Source of the DNA: UBA1845 sp002338715 | Lineage (GTDB): Bacteria; Planctomycetota; Phycisphaerae; UBA1845 | Direction: 5' to 3' | NCBI GenBank assembly: GCA_035344155.1 | Contig: DAORAL010000006.1 | Span: forward strand, 1-64,000 | Length of the DNA stretch: 64,000 nt | Part shown: positions 43,638 to 54,033 of the stretch, piece after piece | Layout: each line of letters begins with the position of its first letter | How positions within the stretch are numbered: position 1 is the first letter of the stretch | The notes under the pieces: model-generated | What the model was told of the DNA's origin: nothing | What the model saw: the letters and a program-made list of their open reading frames with translations, nothing else | Databases searched by the model: none | Position numbers and translations under genes: made by a program

Positions 43638-44669
43638 ATGATTGCAAGACGATTGGTTTTGGGCGCGTTGCTCGTGATTTTCTGCGCGATGCCTGTTTTG
43701 GCGGATGATGCGGGTGAATCGGGGGCGCGGCAATTTCAGATCGCGGTGATGAAGGGCGATCTCGGTACGGTCAAGTCGATGTTGGCCGACTCTCCGGAGT
43801 TGCTCCAGTCCACGACGAAGCTCGGCTGGTCTCCGCTGCACGCGGTGGCGATCACCAACCATGCGGATGTGGCGGCGTTTCTGATCGATTCGGGTGCTGA
43901 CGTGAACGCAGTGGATGCGAAGGGCCAGACGCCCCTCCATGCTGCCGCGCTCAATCAGCAGGTGGGTATTGTTGAAGCACTCATTGCTGCCGGCGCGGAT
44001 GTGAACGCGAAATCAACGACAGGCGAAACGCCGCTTCATGAAGCGCTGACGCCACACGCCAACGGCAAATCCACTTCGTCGCGTAATCGTACCGCCCCAT
44101 CCGACGCGCAGTCAGCGATTGTGACCATGCTGCTGGATGCGAATGCCAACGTGAACGCAGCAGATGACGGGCAACACACGCCGCTCCATCTTGCGAGCAT
44201 GAATGCCAAAACAAAGACGATCGAATTGCTGCTCGAAAACGGCGCGAAGATCGACGCCGCAGACGCAAATGACAACACGCCGCTCCATGTCGCGGCCCAG
44301 GCGGACAACACCGAGGCCATCGCCCTGCTCATCAGGAAAGGTGCGAACATCGCAGCCGCCAACAGCGCCGGTAACACACCGCTGCATGTTGCGGCTCAGC
44401 GTTTCCGCGCAGCAGCGTGCAAGCAGCTCATCGATGCCGGCGCCGATCTCAATGCCGCCAACTCGGAGGGACTGACTCCGTTGCTCGTTGCTGCTGCGAC
44501 CGAAGAAAACGCCCAAGAGATTGACGCACTCCTGGTCAAGGTGGCCGATGTCTTGATCAGCGCCGGGGCAGATGCGGTTCGAACCACGCCTGAAGGCAAG
44601 ACGGCTGCACAGATCGCTACCGAAAAAGGGCATGCGAAGTTGGCATCCCGGTTGCAGGAAATAGGCTAA
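43638..44669 (+). CDS. Secreted ankyrin-repeat protein
   Basis: The protein has 343 residues from ATG 43638, selected for its signal peptide (ARRLVLGALLVIFCAMPVLA) and upstream GAGAAAG; the frame begins earlier inside the M14 gene. Around eight 33-residue ankyrin repeats follow (GWSPLHAVAITNHADVAAFL, GQTPLHAAALNQQVGIVEAL, NTPLHVAAQADNTEAIALL, and others), some separated by a Ser/Thr-rich insert after the third. It should act as a protein-binding scaffold in the periplasm. The stop overlaps the convergent VWA gene end by 4 nt. Confidence 0.9.
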   Translation: MIARRLVLGALLVIFCAMPVLADDAGESGARQFQIAVMKGDLGTVKSMLADSPELLQSTTKLGWSPLHAVAITNHADVAAFLIDSGADVNAVDAKGQTPLHAAALNQQVGIVEALIAAGADVNAKSTTGETPLHEALTPHANGKSTSSRNRTAPSDAQSAIVTMLLDANANVNAADDGQHTPLHLASMNAKTKTIELLLENGAKIDAADANDNTPLHVAAQADNTEAIALLIRKGANIAAANSAGNTPLHVAAQRFRAAACKQLIDAGADLNAANSEGLTPLLVAAATEENAQEIDALLVKVADVLISAGADAVRTTPEGKTAAQIATEKGHAKLASRLQEIG

Positions 44670-46360
44670 CCAATGATGCCGCGGCGTCGTGACTGATAGT
44701 CCCACACGACGTACCGCTCCAACTCCTGACCGGCGACGAAGAACACGCGCCCGGAAGTCGACTCGGCCAACCGATGGGCAAAGCGCACATCGTCTTCATT
44801 TTGTGCCCACGTGCTTAAAAGGAAGATATTGATGACGATCCCCTGCTCCTTGCAGAGCAGGCCTTCGCGCATGGTGAACTCCTCGGTGCGCGGATCGGGC
44901 GGATAGAGCAGAAACAGCTTTTCGTCTTCGTAGTGGGCGGTGGGCAAACCGTCGGTGATCAAAATGATCTGTCGATTTGGGGTGTCCTGTACCTGAAGCA
45001 TCTGCCGCGCGAGGCGCAGACCGTGCTGAATGTTCGTAAAGTGCGGTGGGATAATCTGTTCGCTGATCCGTTCATCGCTCATGTCCGCCACCAGCCGCAC
45101 AACCGGCTCGCGAATGGTGACGGGCTTGGGCATCAGTTCGATCACTTCGCCAACGCTGCGCCGTTTCGGCAGCGACGCGATCTCGACAAAATCAACGAAA
45201 TCTCCGGGATATTCCGATCGAATTAACCCGTGCAGCGCGAGGGCCATCCGCTTAACGTTGATGTAAAGTCCGCCCCACTGCATCGAACCGCTCATGTCCA
45301 TGCACACGGTTGTCGCGCACTTGGGGTTGTTTCGCGTCTCGTGGATCTCGATGTCGCGCGGCGTCAACCGGACCGGTTCCTTCCCGCCGCTTCGCACCAT
45401 GGCGTTGACAACCGACGTGGTCACATCCATGTTGGCCAGCGAGTCGCCGTATTGGTACGGTTTGGTTCGCTGCTGTTCGACGGCGCCGTCACCGGTGATG
45501 TTGTCGTTGTGCCGACCGGACTTGGCCGCAGACAAATCCGCAAAGATGCTGTCGAGCAATTTGGACTGAAACAAACGGTAGGCCTTGGGTGTCAGTTGAA
45601 AATGGCCCTGATTGTTTAGCAAACCTTGCTGCTCTGCGGCTGCTTCCACCATCTGCCGCACCTGCTCAGCCATCCGCTCCAAGTCGGCGATCTGCTGCTC
45701 TTCCGCGAATTCGGCCAACGCCTCCAAATCGATGATGTGCACCTTGGCGTTCTTCGCTGCTTCTTCCAACTGGCGCAGCAATTCGTCGATGCGTTCGAGT
45801 TCGTCTTTAATGTCGATCGCTTTGGGCACGTCCATCGGTTCGCGCCCGGTGAACGTGTACTTGTCGTCGAGGTGCTCCACTTCAAAGCGATCCTGCAACC
45901 GCTGAATCACCTGCAAAAGTCCACGGGCAAACGCGCTGTCCTCGTTGGTGCGATACCACAACCGTTCCAGATCCATCAGGTGCTCGTCGCGTATCGCAGC
46001 ATCGTACGCATCGCGGAGAACTTTCGGCGGTTTGTTCGATGTCGCCGCATCCTGAAACGCGCGGGCTGCATCTTTCAACGCACCTTCCGTCTCATACGTC
46101 GCGAGGATTTTGCGCTTCCGTTCCTTGAGCATGGCGATCAACGATTCGATGCTCGGTCCAAACCCCTTGATTTGCGACGGATCGATGTGAACGGCATTGG
46201 CCAGTTGTTCGGGCGTCAGGCTGCGCGAATTGCCATACGCAAGCATATGCTCAAACGCGGGCGACACCATGTCGGGTGCTTCCTGCGCCGGATGCGGAAA
46301 TCGCACCGGATCATATTTTCGGTAGGTGTGAATGATCCCACCGGTTTGTCGCTTCTTCAT
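44666..46360 (-). CDS. VWA-domain protein, partner of a MoxR-like ATPase
   Basis: The protein has 564 residues. The N-terminal 300 residues are helical and charged. The C-terminal VWA domain has the metal-ion-dependent adhesion site: CMDMSGSM (DxSxS), a conserved Thr in FTNIQHGL, and ITDGLPT. The Mg2+ site is complete. It is encoded 29 bases after the MoxR-type ATPase on the same strand; in related pairs (RavA-ViaA, NorQ-NorD, BchI/D) the ATPase and the VWA protein work together to insert metals or remodel a target enzyme. The target is unknown here. No signal peptide. Confidence 0.9.
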   Translation of the reverse strand: MKKRQTGGIIHTYRKYDPVRFPHPAQEAPDMVSPAFEHMLAYGNSRSLTPEQLANAVHIDPSQIKGFGPSIESLIAMLKERKRKILATYETEGALKDAARAFQDAATSNKPPKVLRDAYDAAIRDEHLMDLERLWYRTNEDSAFARGLLQVIQRLQDRFEVEHLDDKYTFTGREPMDVPKAIDIKDELERIDELLRQLEEAAKNAKVHIIDLEALAEFAEEQQIADLERMAEQVRQMVEAAAEQQGLLNNQGHFQLTPKAYRLFQSKLLDSIFADLSAAKSGRHNDNITGDGAVEQQRTKPYQYGDSLANMDVTTSVVNAMVRSGGKEPVRLTPRDIEIHETRNNPKCATTVCMDMSGSMQWGGLYINVKRMALALHGLIRSEYPGDFVDFVEIASLPKRRSVGEVIELMPKPVTIREPVVRLVADMSDERISEQIIPPHFTNIQHGLRLARQMLQVQDTPNRQIILITDGLPTAHYEDEKLFLLYPPDPRTEEFTMREGLLCKEQGIVINIFLLSTWAQNEDDVRFAHRLAESTSGRVFFVAGQELERYVVWDYQSRRRGIIG

Positions 46361-46389
46361 CGCCGCTTACCGCCAGTTCGAATCCAAAT

Positions 46390-47802
<1,413 letters not shown>

Positions 47803-47852
47803 GCATCGATTGTAGTACCAACACCGAATAAAGCGCAATCGGCAAAGGCAGG

Positions 47853-48407
47853 TCAGCCGAGATCATCGCGGACCGACTCAAGTCCCGTCCGCACAAACGA
47901 TTCGAAATCCGGCTTGTCTGAGATGGTCTTAGCCACAAACCGCGACAACACCTGTTCGCGGTGGATCAAGAACACCCCGGGCATCTGCCAGACGTTCCCG
48001 TTGGGCCGGCGCGGCAGATGGCCCGCAAGCGTCGCCTTGATCCCGCACGCCCAGACCTTCGGCGACAGCATCGCCCCAAGTCCCCCCTCCGCAAGCCCAA
48101 ACGCGGCATACAGCTTGCGATCCGGATCGCTGATGCGCGACGTCTCCCCAAGTCCGTGCCCTTCCATCATAGGAGCGACCTCGGCTTCGGAAATCATGTG
48201 CACGAGCACCACGCGCGCACCGGCACCGTTGATCGATTTCATTTTGGCTGAGACCTCAGCCAGCGCCTCGTGGCAAAACATTCACCCCATATGCCGCAGG
48301 AAAATCAGCAGCACCGGTGATGCCTCCGAGAGTTCGGAAAGCGAATGCTCGTCTTGATCGCAAAACGTCGCGAGCAGCTCATTGTTGATTGTCAGGTCAG
48401 CCGACAT
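47853..48407 (-). CDS. Selenoprotein: AhpC/TSA-like oxidoreductase with in-frame UGA (Sec)
   Basis: Read through one in-frame UGA (48282-48284), the frame encodes 184 residues from ATG 48407. The sequence leading into the stop is IFLRHMG, then Sec42, then MFCHEAL, giving U42-x-x-C45 in the FLRHxGCxxC position of AhpC/TSA-2 (peroxiredoxin-like) proteins; the cysteine form there is very common. The rest (AGARVVLVHMIS, LYAAFGLAEGG, WQMPGVFLIHREQVLSRF) is that thioredoxin-like fold. A bacterial SECIS hairpin follows the UGA directly (separate entry). It probably reduces peroxide or disulfides. Annotation pipelines would call only the part from ATG 48281. The SelA, SelB, SelC and SelD genes are not in this window. 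Confidence 0.85.
48245..48262 (-). promoter_or_regulatory. Candidate bacterial SECIS element
   Basis: In the mRNA a perfect 7-bp stem (UGGCUGA pairing with UCAGCCA) closes a 4-nt loop GGUC. The loop begins 27 nt after the UGA, within the spacing expected of bacterial SECIS elements (about 16-37), and its first base is the G expected for SelB binding. The hairpin lies inside the coding region, as bacterial SECIS elements must. Confidence 0.75.
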
Positions 48408-48640
48408 GGTTTTTGTGATCCCCGGATTTAGAACGCGTGGACAATTATCCCCAATCATGCCAATTCAACGTAAAGGATCGGTGCTATAGAATCCACCGCA
48501 AACCAGATTCAAACGTCAGATAGAAATTTTCGCTGATGCAGGCACGATGAAACCGAGCGATGAAAGACTGCGTGGAGTGTGATTGACAGCCGAATGCACC
48601 TGGTCTAAATGGGGTTATCACGCATCAACGGAGGCCAATT

Positions 48641-49966
48641 ATGTCGGACGCTCCAACACAATCAGCCCAAAGTACCCGGCCGTGGTTGTGGATTCCCACA
48701 CTCTACTTCGCCGAGGGCATCCCTTACGTCATTGTGATGAACGTCTCAGTGATCATGTACAAGCGGCTGGATATCTCCAATACCGACATCGCCCTTTACA
48801 CGAGTTGGCTCTATTTGCCCTGGGTCATCAAGCCCCTGTGGAGCCCGCTGGTGGATCTGCTGGGCACGAAGCGACTTTGGGTTGTGCTCATGCAAGCCGT
48901 GATTGCCGTGTCGCTGGCGATGGTGGCGCTGTCCGTCCCCGCGCCGCGGTTCTTCCAATACACCCTCGCATTTCTTTGGTTGATGGCGTTCAGTTCCGCC
49001 ACCCACGACATCGCTGCCGACGGTTTCTACTTGTTGGGCTTGCGCGAGGACCAGCAGGCGGCATTCGTCGGTATCCGCTCGACGTTTTATCGAATCGCGA
49101 TGGTTGTGGGCGAAGGGGCGCTGGTGATGTTGGCCGGTAGGCTTGAAACGCATTACGGCGAGGTGCGGGTCGCTTGGAAGATCACGCTGTTCGTGGTGGC
49201 TGCCGTCTTCGCGGCGATGTTCGTTTACCACTTCTTCTTGATGCCGCGACCGGCGGCGGACGTTCGACGAAGTCGCGAAAACCGGGGCAGCTTTGCCGGC
49301 GAATTTTTCAAGGTGTTCGCTGAATTCTTCAAGAAAGAAGGCATCGTTGTCATCCTTGCTTTCCTCTTGTTGTTCCGATTTTCCGAAGCCCAACTCGTAA
49401 AGCTGGCCTCCCCGTTCCTGTTGGATGCGCAGTCCGCGGGTGGCTTGGGTCTTGATACCAGTCAGGTTGGCCTTCTCAAAGGCACGTTCGGCGTGATCGC
49501 GCTGTTGGCTGGCGGCGTTCTTGGCGGCTTGGTGATATCGCGGCGCGGTTTGCGTTATTGGTTGTGGCCGATGGTATTCATGATGAACCTGCCGAATGTG
49601 GTTTACGTTTACCTGGCTTATGCCCAACCTTCCAATCACATGCTCATCGGAGCGACGATATCCATTGAGCAATTCGGTTACGGGTTTGGTTTCACCGCGT
49701 ACATGTTGTTTATGATCATGGTCTCGGAAGGCAAACACAAAACCGCGCACTTCGCGATCTGCACCGGTTTCATGGCGCTGAGCATGATGCTGCCAGGCAT
49801 GGTCAGCGGTTGGCTTCAGGAGTATCTGGGATACAAAGAGTTCTTCGTGTGGGTGATGGTTTCAACCATACCGGGCTTCATTGTCGCCGCACTGGTGAAG
49901 ATCGATCCGGAGTTTGGAAAGAAAAAGGAAGAGGACGGCGCGCGGATCAGTCCGATCGAAGACTAA
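48641..49966 (+). CDS. MFS transporter, AmpG-like
   Basis: The protein has 441 residues and 12 predicted transmembrane segments, beginning WIPTLYFAEGIPYVIVM, a start shared with AmpG-type muropeptide and related permeases. Other features are SWLYLPWVIKPLWSPLVD (loop 2-3 region), THDIAADGFYL and a long polar linker around residue 205-225 between the halves. The substrate is uncertain; AmpG imports anhydromuropeptides, and other relatives carry acetyl-CoA or sugars. The ATG at 48641 is preceded by GGAGG. It is divergent from the selenoprotein gene. Confidence 0.85.
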   Translation: MSDAPTQSAQSTRPWLWIPTLYFAEGIPYVIVMNVSVIMYKRLDISNTDIALYTSWLYLPWVIKPLWSPLVDLLGTKRLWVVLMQAVIAVSLAMVALSVPAPRFFQYTLAFLWLMAFSSATHDIAADGFYLLGLREDQQAAFVGIRSTFYRIAMVVGEGALVMLAGRLETHYGEVRVAWKITLFVVAAVFAAMFVYHFFLMPRPAADVRRSRENRGSFAGEFFKVFAEFFKKEGIVVILAFLLLFRFSEAQLVKLASPFLLDAQSAGGLGLDTSQVGLLKGTFGVIALLAGGVLGGLVISRRGLRYWLWPMVFMMNLPNVVYVYLAYAQPSNHMLIGATISIEQFGYGFGFTAYMLFMIMVSEGKHKTAHFAICTGFMALSMMLPGMVSGWLQEYLGYKEFFVWVMVSTIPGFIVAALVKIDPEFGKKKEEDGARISPIED

Positions 49967-49977
49967 TGGTTTTCACA

Positions 49978-50460
49978 TTACGCAGGCTCGTTCGTCGCTT
50001 TGACCAGTAACACTAACTCGCGGTCGCCGAAGATGTCCGGCTCATACGCCTGTCGGCCAACCTCGTGCATTCCCTGCGCTCGATAAAACGCCGCGGCATT
50101 TTCCACGAGGGCGGCCACGGTCACTTCGGCGAACCCGGCCTTGCGGATCATCGAAACCGTATGCTGAAAAAGCGCCTTGCCCACGCCCCGACTGTGAAAC
50201 TGTGGATGGACATACAACCGGGCGATTTCATTTTCACGAATTGCGGCCATGCCCAAGATGGTTCCGTCTTCATCGCGGGCCACGATGTGCGGACGCGTCT
50301 GAGACTCAACCCGCAACGTCTCCGCACTTGAACGCGGGCCAACGAGAAACTCACGCTGCCGATCGGTGAATCCCTCGCGCTCAGCCAACCACTCGAAGCA
50401 AGTTCGAAGCAATTCGCTGACCGCACTACGATCGGCGTCCATCATGGGTTCGATTTGCAT
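49978..50460 (-). CDS. GNAT-family N-acetyltransferase
   Basis: The protein has 160 residues from ATG 50460; an upstream ATG at 50493 would add 11 unsupported residues. The core motifs are IARLYVHPQFHSRGVGKALFQH (acetyl-CoA loop QFHSRGVGKA), preceded by GMAAIRENE, and followed by a C-terminal FYRAQGMHEVGR. The substrate is not predictable. It is convergent with the AmpG-like gene, leaving only 11 bases between the stops, and lies ahead of the tRNA-Val gene. Confidence 0.88.
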   Translation of the reverse strand: MQIEPMMDADRSAVSELLRTCFEWLAEREGFTDRQREFLVGPRSSAETLRVESQTRPHIVARDEDGTILGMAAIRENEIARLYVHPQFHSRGVGKALFQHTVSMIRKAGFAEVTVAALVENAAAFYRAQGMHEVGRQAYEPDIFGDRELVLLVKATNEPA

Positions 50461-50569
50461 GGGCACATCATACCCAACCAGCACCGCGCTCACTCGTGCA
50501 ATTTGGAAGCCTGCAGTTAGCGATCAGGGGGTATCCGTGGCTGGAGAAATCAGCAAGGGTTGAAACAAC

Positions 50570-50643
50570 TGGGCGATGAGGGACTTGAACCCCCGACCTC
50601 ACGGGTGTGATCCGTGCGCTCTAGCCAGCTGAGCTAATCGCCC
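50570..50643 (-). tRNA. tRNA-Val (anticodon CAC)
   Basis: A 74-nt cloverleaf: acceptor stem GGGCGAU pairing with AUCGCCC, D-arm with GCUCAGCUGGCUAGAGC, anticodon stem CACGG/CCGUG around the loop AUCACAC (anticodon CAC, with U33), and T-arm with the GGUUCAAGUCC loop. The discriminator is A and the CCA end is not encoded. It reads the GUG codon. Confidence 0.97.
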
Positions 50644-50751
50644 GAATGATGCATCTGCTGCATCGATCATTGAACAACATTATCCGTTCTATCACCGTTC
50701 GGTCAACCCATCGCACCGCCAATTACCGGCGCGACCAAACCGCCCTTGCCC

Positions 50752-51537
50752 CTACAACGTCGGCGTTCTGCCGCCATCGACCGGGATATTGATTCCATTC
50801 ACGTAGGAAGCGGCTGGCGACGCCAGAAAGCACACCACGTTGGCGATCTCCTGCGGGCTGCCGAAGCGACCGGCGGGTATCTGGGCGACGAACATCGCCT
50901 GAATGTCCTTCGGGTCCTTGCCCGTCTGCTTGGCCCGGGCGTTGATGACATCGTAAATGCGCGCCGTGTCGATAAACCCCGGCAACAGATTGTTCACGGT
51001 GATCCCAAACGGTCCCAACTCGCCGGCCATCGTCTTCGCCCAACTCGCAACAGCCCCCCGCGTCGTATTGGAAACTCCGAGCCCCGGGATCGGCACTTTC
51101 ACCGATGTCGAGATGATGTTGATGATGCGGCCATAGGATTCGGACTTCATCCCCGGAACCACCGCCTGCGTCAGCAATTGGTTGCAGATCAGATGTTGGG
51201 TGAACGCTTTGACGAATTCATCGGGCGTAGCCGCAAGGATCGGCCCCCCACTGGGACCGCCGGTATTGTTCAGCAGAATGTGAATCGGACCGGTCTCTTT
51301 GACGTAGGTCTGAACCTTTTCACCCAGCGCGTGCGGATCGGAAAAATCCTGGCACAACGTGGCATGTTCCTGTCCGCGCGAGCGATCGAGATCCCTGCAC
51401 ACCGCTTCAAGCGATTCGGCGTTGCGGGCGACGAGCGTGACGTTCGCACCCTGCCTGGCCAATTCGATCGCGCTGGCCCGCCCCATTCCCTGCGTGCTTC
51501 CGCAAACCAGTGCCCGTTTACCGGTCAACTCAATCAT
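50752..51537 (-). CDS. SDR-family oxidoreductase with altered catalytic motif
   Basis: The protein has 261 residues from ATG 51537, with GAGGTGAC as ribosome site; a longer frame adds 28 unlikely residues. It has the Rossmann start RALVCGSTQGMGRA, NNTGGPSGG in place of the usual NNAG, and PGFIDTARI. The catalytic Y-x-x-x-K is replaced: the aligned segment after IISTSVKVPIPGLG is VSNTTRGA, so tyrosine is Ser and lysine is Arg. Such SNxxR members form a known atypical SDR branch in my memory, of unknown reaction. The fold and cofactor site remain intact. Confidence 0.8.
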   Translation of the reverse strand: MIELTGKRALVCGSTQGMGRASAIELARQGANVTLVARNAESLEAVCRDLDRSRGQEHATLCQDFSDPHALGEKVQTYVKETGPIHILLNNTGGPSGGPILAATPDEFVKAFTQHLICNQLLTQAVVPGMKSESYGRIINIISTSVKVPIPGLGVSNTTRGAVASWAKTMAGELGPFGITVNNLLPGFIDTARIYDVINARAKQTGKDPKDIQAMFVAQIPAGRFGSPQEIANVVCFLASPAASYVNGINIPVDGGRTPTL

Positions 51538-51830
51538 GGTGTCACCTCGCGCGATGTTCATTCTTACAAAACACGATTCTCCCGCCCGCAAAGCTATACG
51601 CCAACTCGATGCACCATGCAAGATTGCAGCCCGCCACCCGCATCATTGGTCGCGTCAACGTTGCGATCAAATCAAACCGTGTGGCCCAACGAAGCACGGT
51701 TCAATCGGAGCAAACGCGATCCCCCATTTCCCCGATTCAATTCCCGTCTTAACCGATAAGACACGGGCACGATGTGTGTACTTCCGTGGAGGACGTACGT
51801 CCCGTCGGTCTCAAGAGGGAGAGCTACAAA

Positions 51831-52466
51831 ATGAACAGAACGTTGCGCGCCCTGGTTGGCGCCATTTTCGCGACGATCATCGCGATTGCCTCAAGCCCGC
51901 AGATCGCAGCCGGCTCGTCGATGAGCCTACTTGGAAATCAGGATTTCAACGACGGCAAATCGCCAGTCTTCGCCTCGGAGATGGCCGCAGCCGGCGCGGA
52001 TGAACCGTTTCCGTTTGATGGATCGCTTTTTGGAAACGATTTCGTCGATGACAGCCTCGGTTCATTTGTTTACACCCATACGTTTGACCTTGGCGGCGAA
52101 ACCCCGAACGAAGCTGAATTGACCATTGGTCTGATCGATCATGATTCGTTCGCGGCGACGTTTCCTGTCGATACGATTGATTTCTACTTCGACGGCGTCA
52201 AACAGCCCGACGCGATATTCAAGGGGATCTCAGCTCGCCCGTCATCGGTAAGCGTGGTCACTGTTCCCGTTCCTGTAAACTTCATTCTGGACGGAGAATT
52301 GGTCGTATACTTTGCAGCAACCAAACCGGGTTCGAGCTACGATGGCAACGGGATTGCCCCGGACTTTTCGTTACTCGAGTTCCGCACGATCCCAGAACCC
52401 ACCACCATCGTGATGCTTGGGATCGGTGGCGTCTTCATCACCCGAAAGACTTTGCTCGGCAAGTAA
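51831..52466 (+). CDS. PEP-CTERM exported protein, divergent tail
   Basis: The protein has 211 residues from ATG 51831 (GAGGGAGAG upstream). A long signal peptide (ALVGAIFATIIAIASSPQIAA) is followed by a beta-rich body (SFVYTHTFDLGGE, LTIGLIDHDSFAATF) suggestive of a sandwich fold. The C-terminus is IPEP, hydrophobic TTIVMLGIGGVFI, then TRKTLLGK, so the basic end is longer and less arginine-rich than in the other two. It is still best read as an exosortase substrate. The gene stands alone and is followed by a terminator. Confidence 0.88.
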   Translation: MNRTLRALVGAIFATIIAIASSPQIAAGSSMSLLGNQDFNDGKSPVFASEMAAAGADEPFPFDGSLFGNDFVDDSLGSFVYTHTFDLGGETPNEAELTIGLIDHDSFAATFPVDTIDFYFDGVKQPDAIFKGISARPSSVSVVTVPVPVNFILDGELVVYFAATKPGSSYDGNGIAPDFSLLEFRTIPEPTTIVMLGIGGVFITRKTLLGK

Positions 52467-52506
52467 TTCGTCGGGCATCACACAGCGAGAAATCCTGATC
52501 TACTTC

Positions 52507-52536
52507 AAGGTCGCCAAGTCATGGCGGCCTTTTTTT
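52507..52536 (+). terminator. Rho-independent terminator
   Basis: A stem of AAGGTCGCCA (52507-52516) with TGGCGGCCTT (52522-52531), containing one G-T pair, is followed by a T-run to 52536. It lies 40 bases after the third PEP-CTERM gene. Confidence 0.88.
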
Positions 52537-52658
52537 GTGCCCATTTTTTTGTCATTGCAGAATCCGCAAGAAACATCAGGCAGAGGTGCTGAACGGCGGG
52601 TAAGCTGATTTCGACAAGCTGACCCAATTCGGTACTGCGGATAACGATTGCGAGAGGC

Positions 52659-53555
52659 ATGAAACGAACAACCCAACAAGATTACCACGCACGCATATTG
52701 CGCGTCCTCGTCCATATCCAGAATTCACTCGACGATGCGCTTTCGCTCGAAGAGTTGGCCTCGATCTCCTGCTTCTCGCCCTACCACTTTCACCGCGTTT
52801 TCAAGGGAATGGTCGGCGAGTCGGTGATGCAGCACGTTCGGCGACTTCGTTTGGAACGAGCGGCCCTTCGCCTTGTTCATACCGATCAGGCGATCACCCA
52901 TGTCGCGTTTGATGCTGGCTACGAAGCGTTGGAAGCCTTCAGCCGCGCATTTCGAACCGCGTTCGGCGCATCACCGTCCGAGTACCGAATCGAACGTCGC
53001 CAAGCCATATTGCCGCTATGCGCATCGGGCATTCACTTTTCACCCGATACGCTGATCAAAGATTTTAAACCCCAATCGAAAGGAGCTGAATCCATGGATG
53101 TTCGTATTGAAAAGCTTCCCCCAAAGCGCGTCGCGTTTGTGCGAAACATCGGCCCTTATCAGGAAGCCGGCAAAGCCTGGGAAAAATTGATGGCGTGGGC
53201 GGGACCGCGCGGGTTATTCAACCCCAACGCGAGTTGTCTTGGCCTGTGTCATGATGATCCCGACGTCACGCCAGCCGACAAGATTCGCTACGATGCGTGC
53301 CTCGCCGTCGGTGATGATTTTGAAGGTGAAGGCGAAATCGGTGTGCAGGAAATTTCGGGCGGCAACTACGCCATCGCCCGGCACAACGGACCGTACGAAA
53401 ACCTCGCAGACACGTACGCAGCGCTTTGCGGGCAGTGGTTACCTTCGAGTGGTCATGAACCGCGCGACGCGCCGCCGTTTGAGGTGTATCTCAACAATCC
53501 GCAAGACACACCGCCAGCAGACCTGAAGACAGACGTCCACGTTGCCATTTCCTGA
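52659..53555 (+). CDS. AraC-family regulator with GyrI-like effector domain
   Basis: The protein has 298 residues. An N-terminal AraC/XylS double helix-turn-helix (about 10-110; LSLEELASISCFSPYHFHRVFKG, ITHVAFDAGYEALEAFSRAFRTAFGASP) is joined to a C-terminal GyrI/effector-binding domain (VRIEKLPPKRVAFVRNIGPY, GNYAIARHNGPYENL). Members of this type respond to small hydrophobic or cationic compounds. ATG 52659 has GAGAGG directly before it. No clear target operon is adjacent. A stable hairpin follows at 53608. Confidence 0.93.
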   Translation: MKRTTQQDYHARILRVLVHIQNSLDDALSLEELASISCFSPYHFHRVFKGMVGESVMQHVRRLRLERAALRLVHTDQAITHVAFDAGYEALEAFSRAFRTAFGASPSEYRIERRQAILPLCASGIHFSPDTLIKDFKPQSKGAESMDVRIEKLPPKRVAFVRNIGPYQEAGKAWEKLMAWAGPRGLFNPNASCLGLCHDDPDVTPADKIRYDACLAVGDDFEGEGEIGVQEISGGNYAIARHNGPYENLADTYAALCGQWLPSSGHEPRDAPPFEVYLNNPQDTPPADLKTDVHVAIS

Positions 53556-53607
53556 TCCGACGTGAACGCAAAGCACGCTGGGCAATAAGAATGCTGCGTA
53601 AAAAGAA

Positions 53608-53647
53608 CTGGGAACGCCATCCAAGTGCTTTCGGATCGCGTTCCCAG
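53608..53647 (+). terminator. Stem-loop, possible terminator of the AraC-family gene
   Basis: A 10-bp stem (CTGGGAACGC at 53608-53617 with 53638-53647) with a further inner 4-bp stem (ATCC with GGAT). It lies 53 bases after the regulator stop. The following sequence (TCTGTG) is only weakly T-rich, so termination efficiency is uncertain. Confidence 0.65.
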
Positions 53648-54033
53648 TCTGTGTAGTCCATTCGATTCAATCTGTCTTATGTGAGGCGCACCTCCTTTTA
53701 TTTACGGTTAAGTAATCCAGTTGACGCTAATTGACGCATACATCAATTTGCCAGCGGGCCGGTTTGTTGCCATGACTGGTAAGAACACTGGAATGTGAGA
53801 CCCTTACCTGGCACGACAACCACCCCAACCCGACTAGACTCTTTTTTCGATTGCCCGCAGCCCGCTGCGCTTGGCACTTCGTGGCGTGCGGCCAAACTTG
53901 TTACCCCCCAAGACCATTTGGCAAATACAACTGTTCAGCAAAGTTGTTTGGATCGCTTCGATTCGTCCGACTATAATTCCGAATATGATTCTGTCTTGGA
54001 ACCTGTCTCGATTCGCATGTGTCCGAAACGGGT

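Noticed and set aside
48279..48281. ATG at 48281 as the start of a 142-residue protein instead of a UGA-containing selenoprotein
   Set aside because: This start would discard the FLRHxG half of the active site and has no ribosome site; the frame upstream matches the family.
48746..49750. 334-codon minus-strand frame opposite the MFS transporter
   Set aside because: Charged, His/Gln/Arg-rich translation with no domain; the plus strand has 12 convincing membrane helices.
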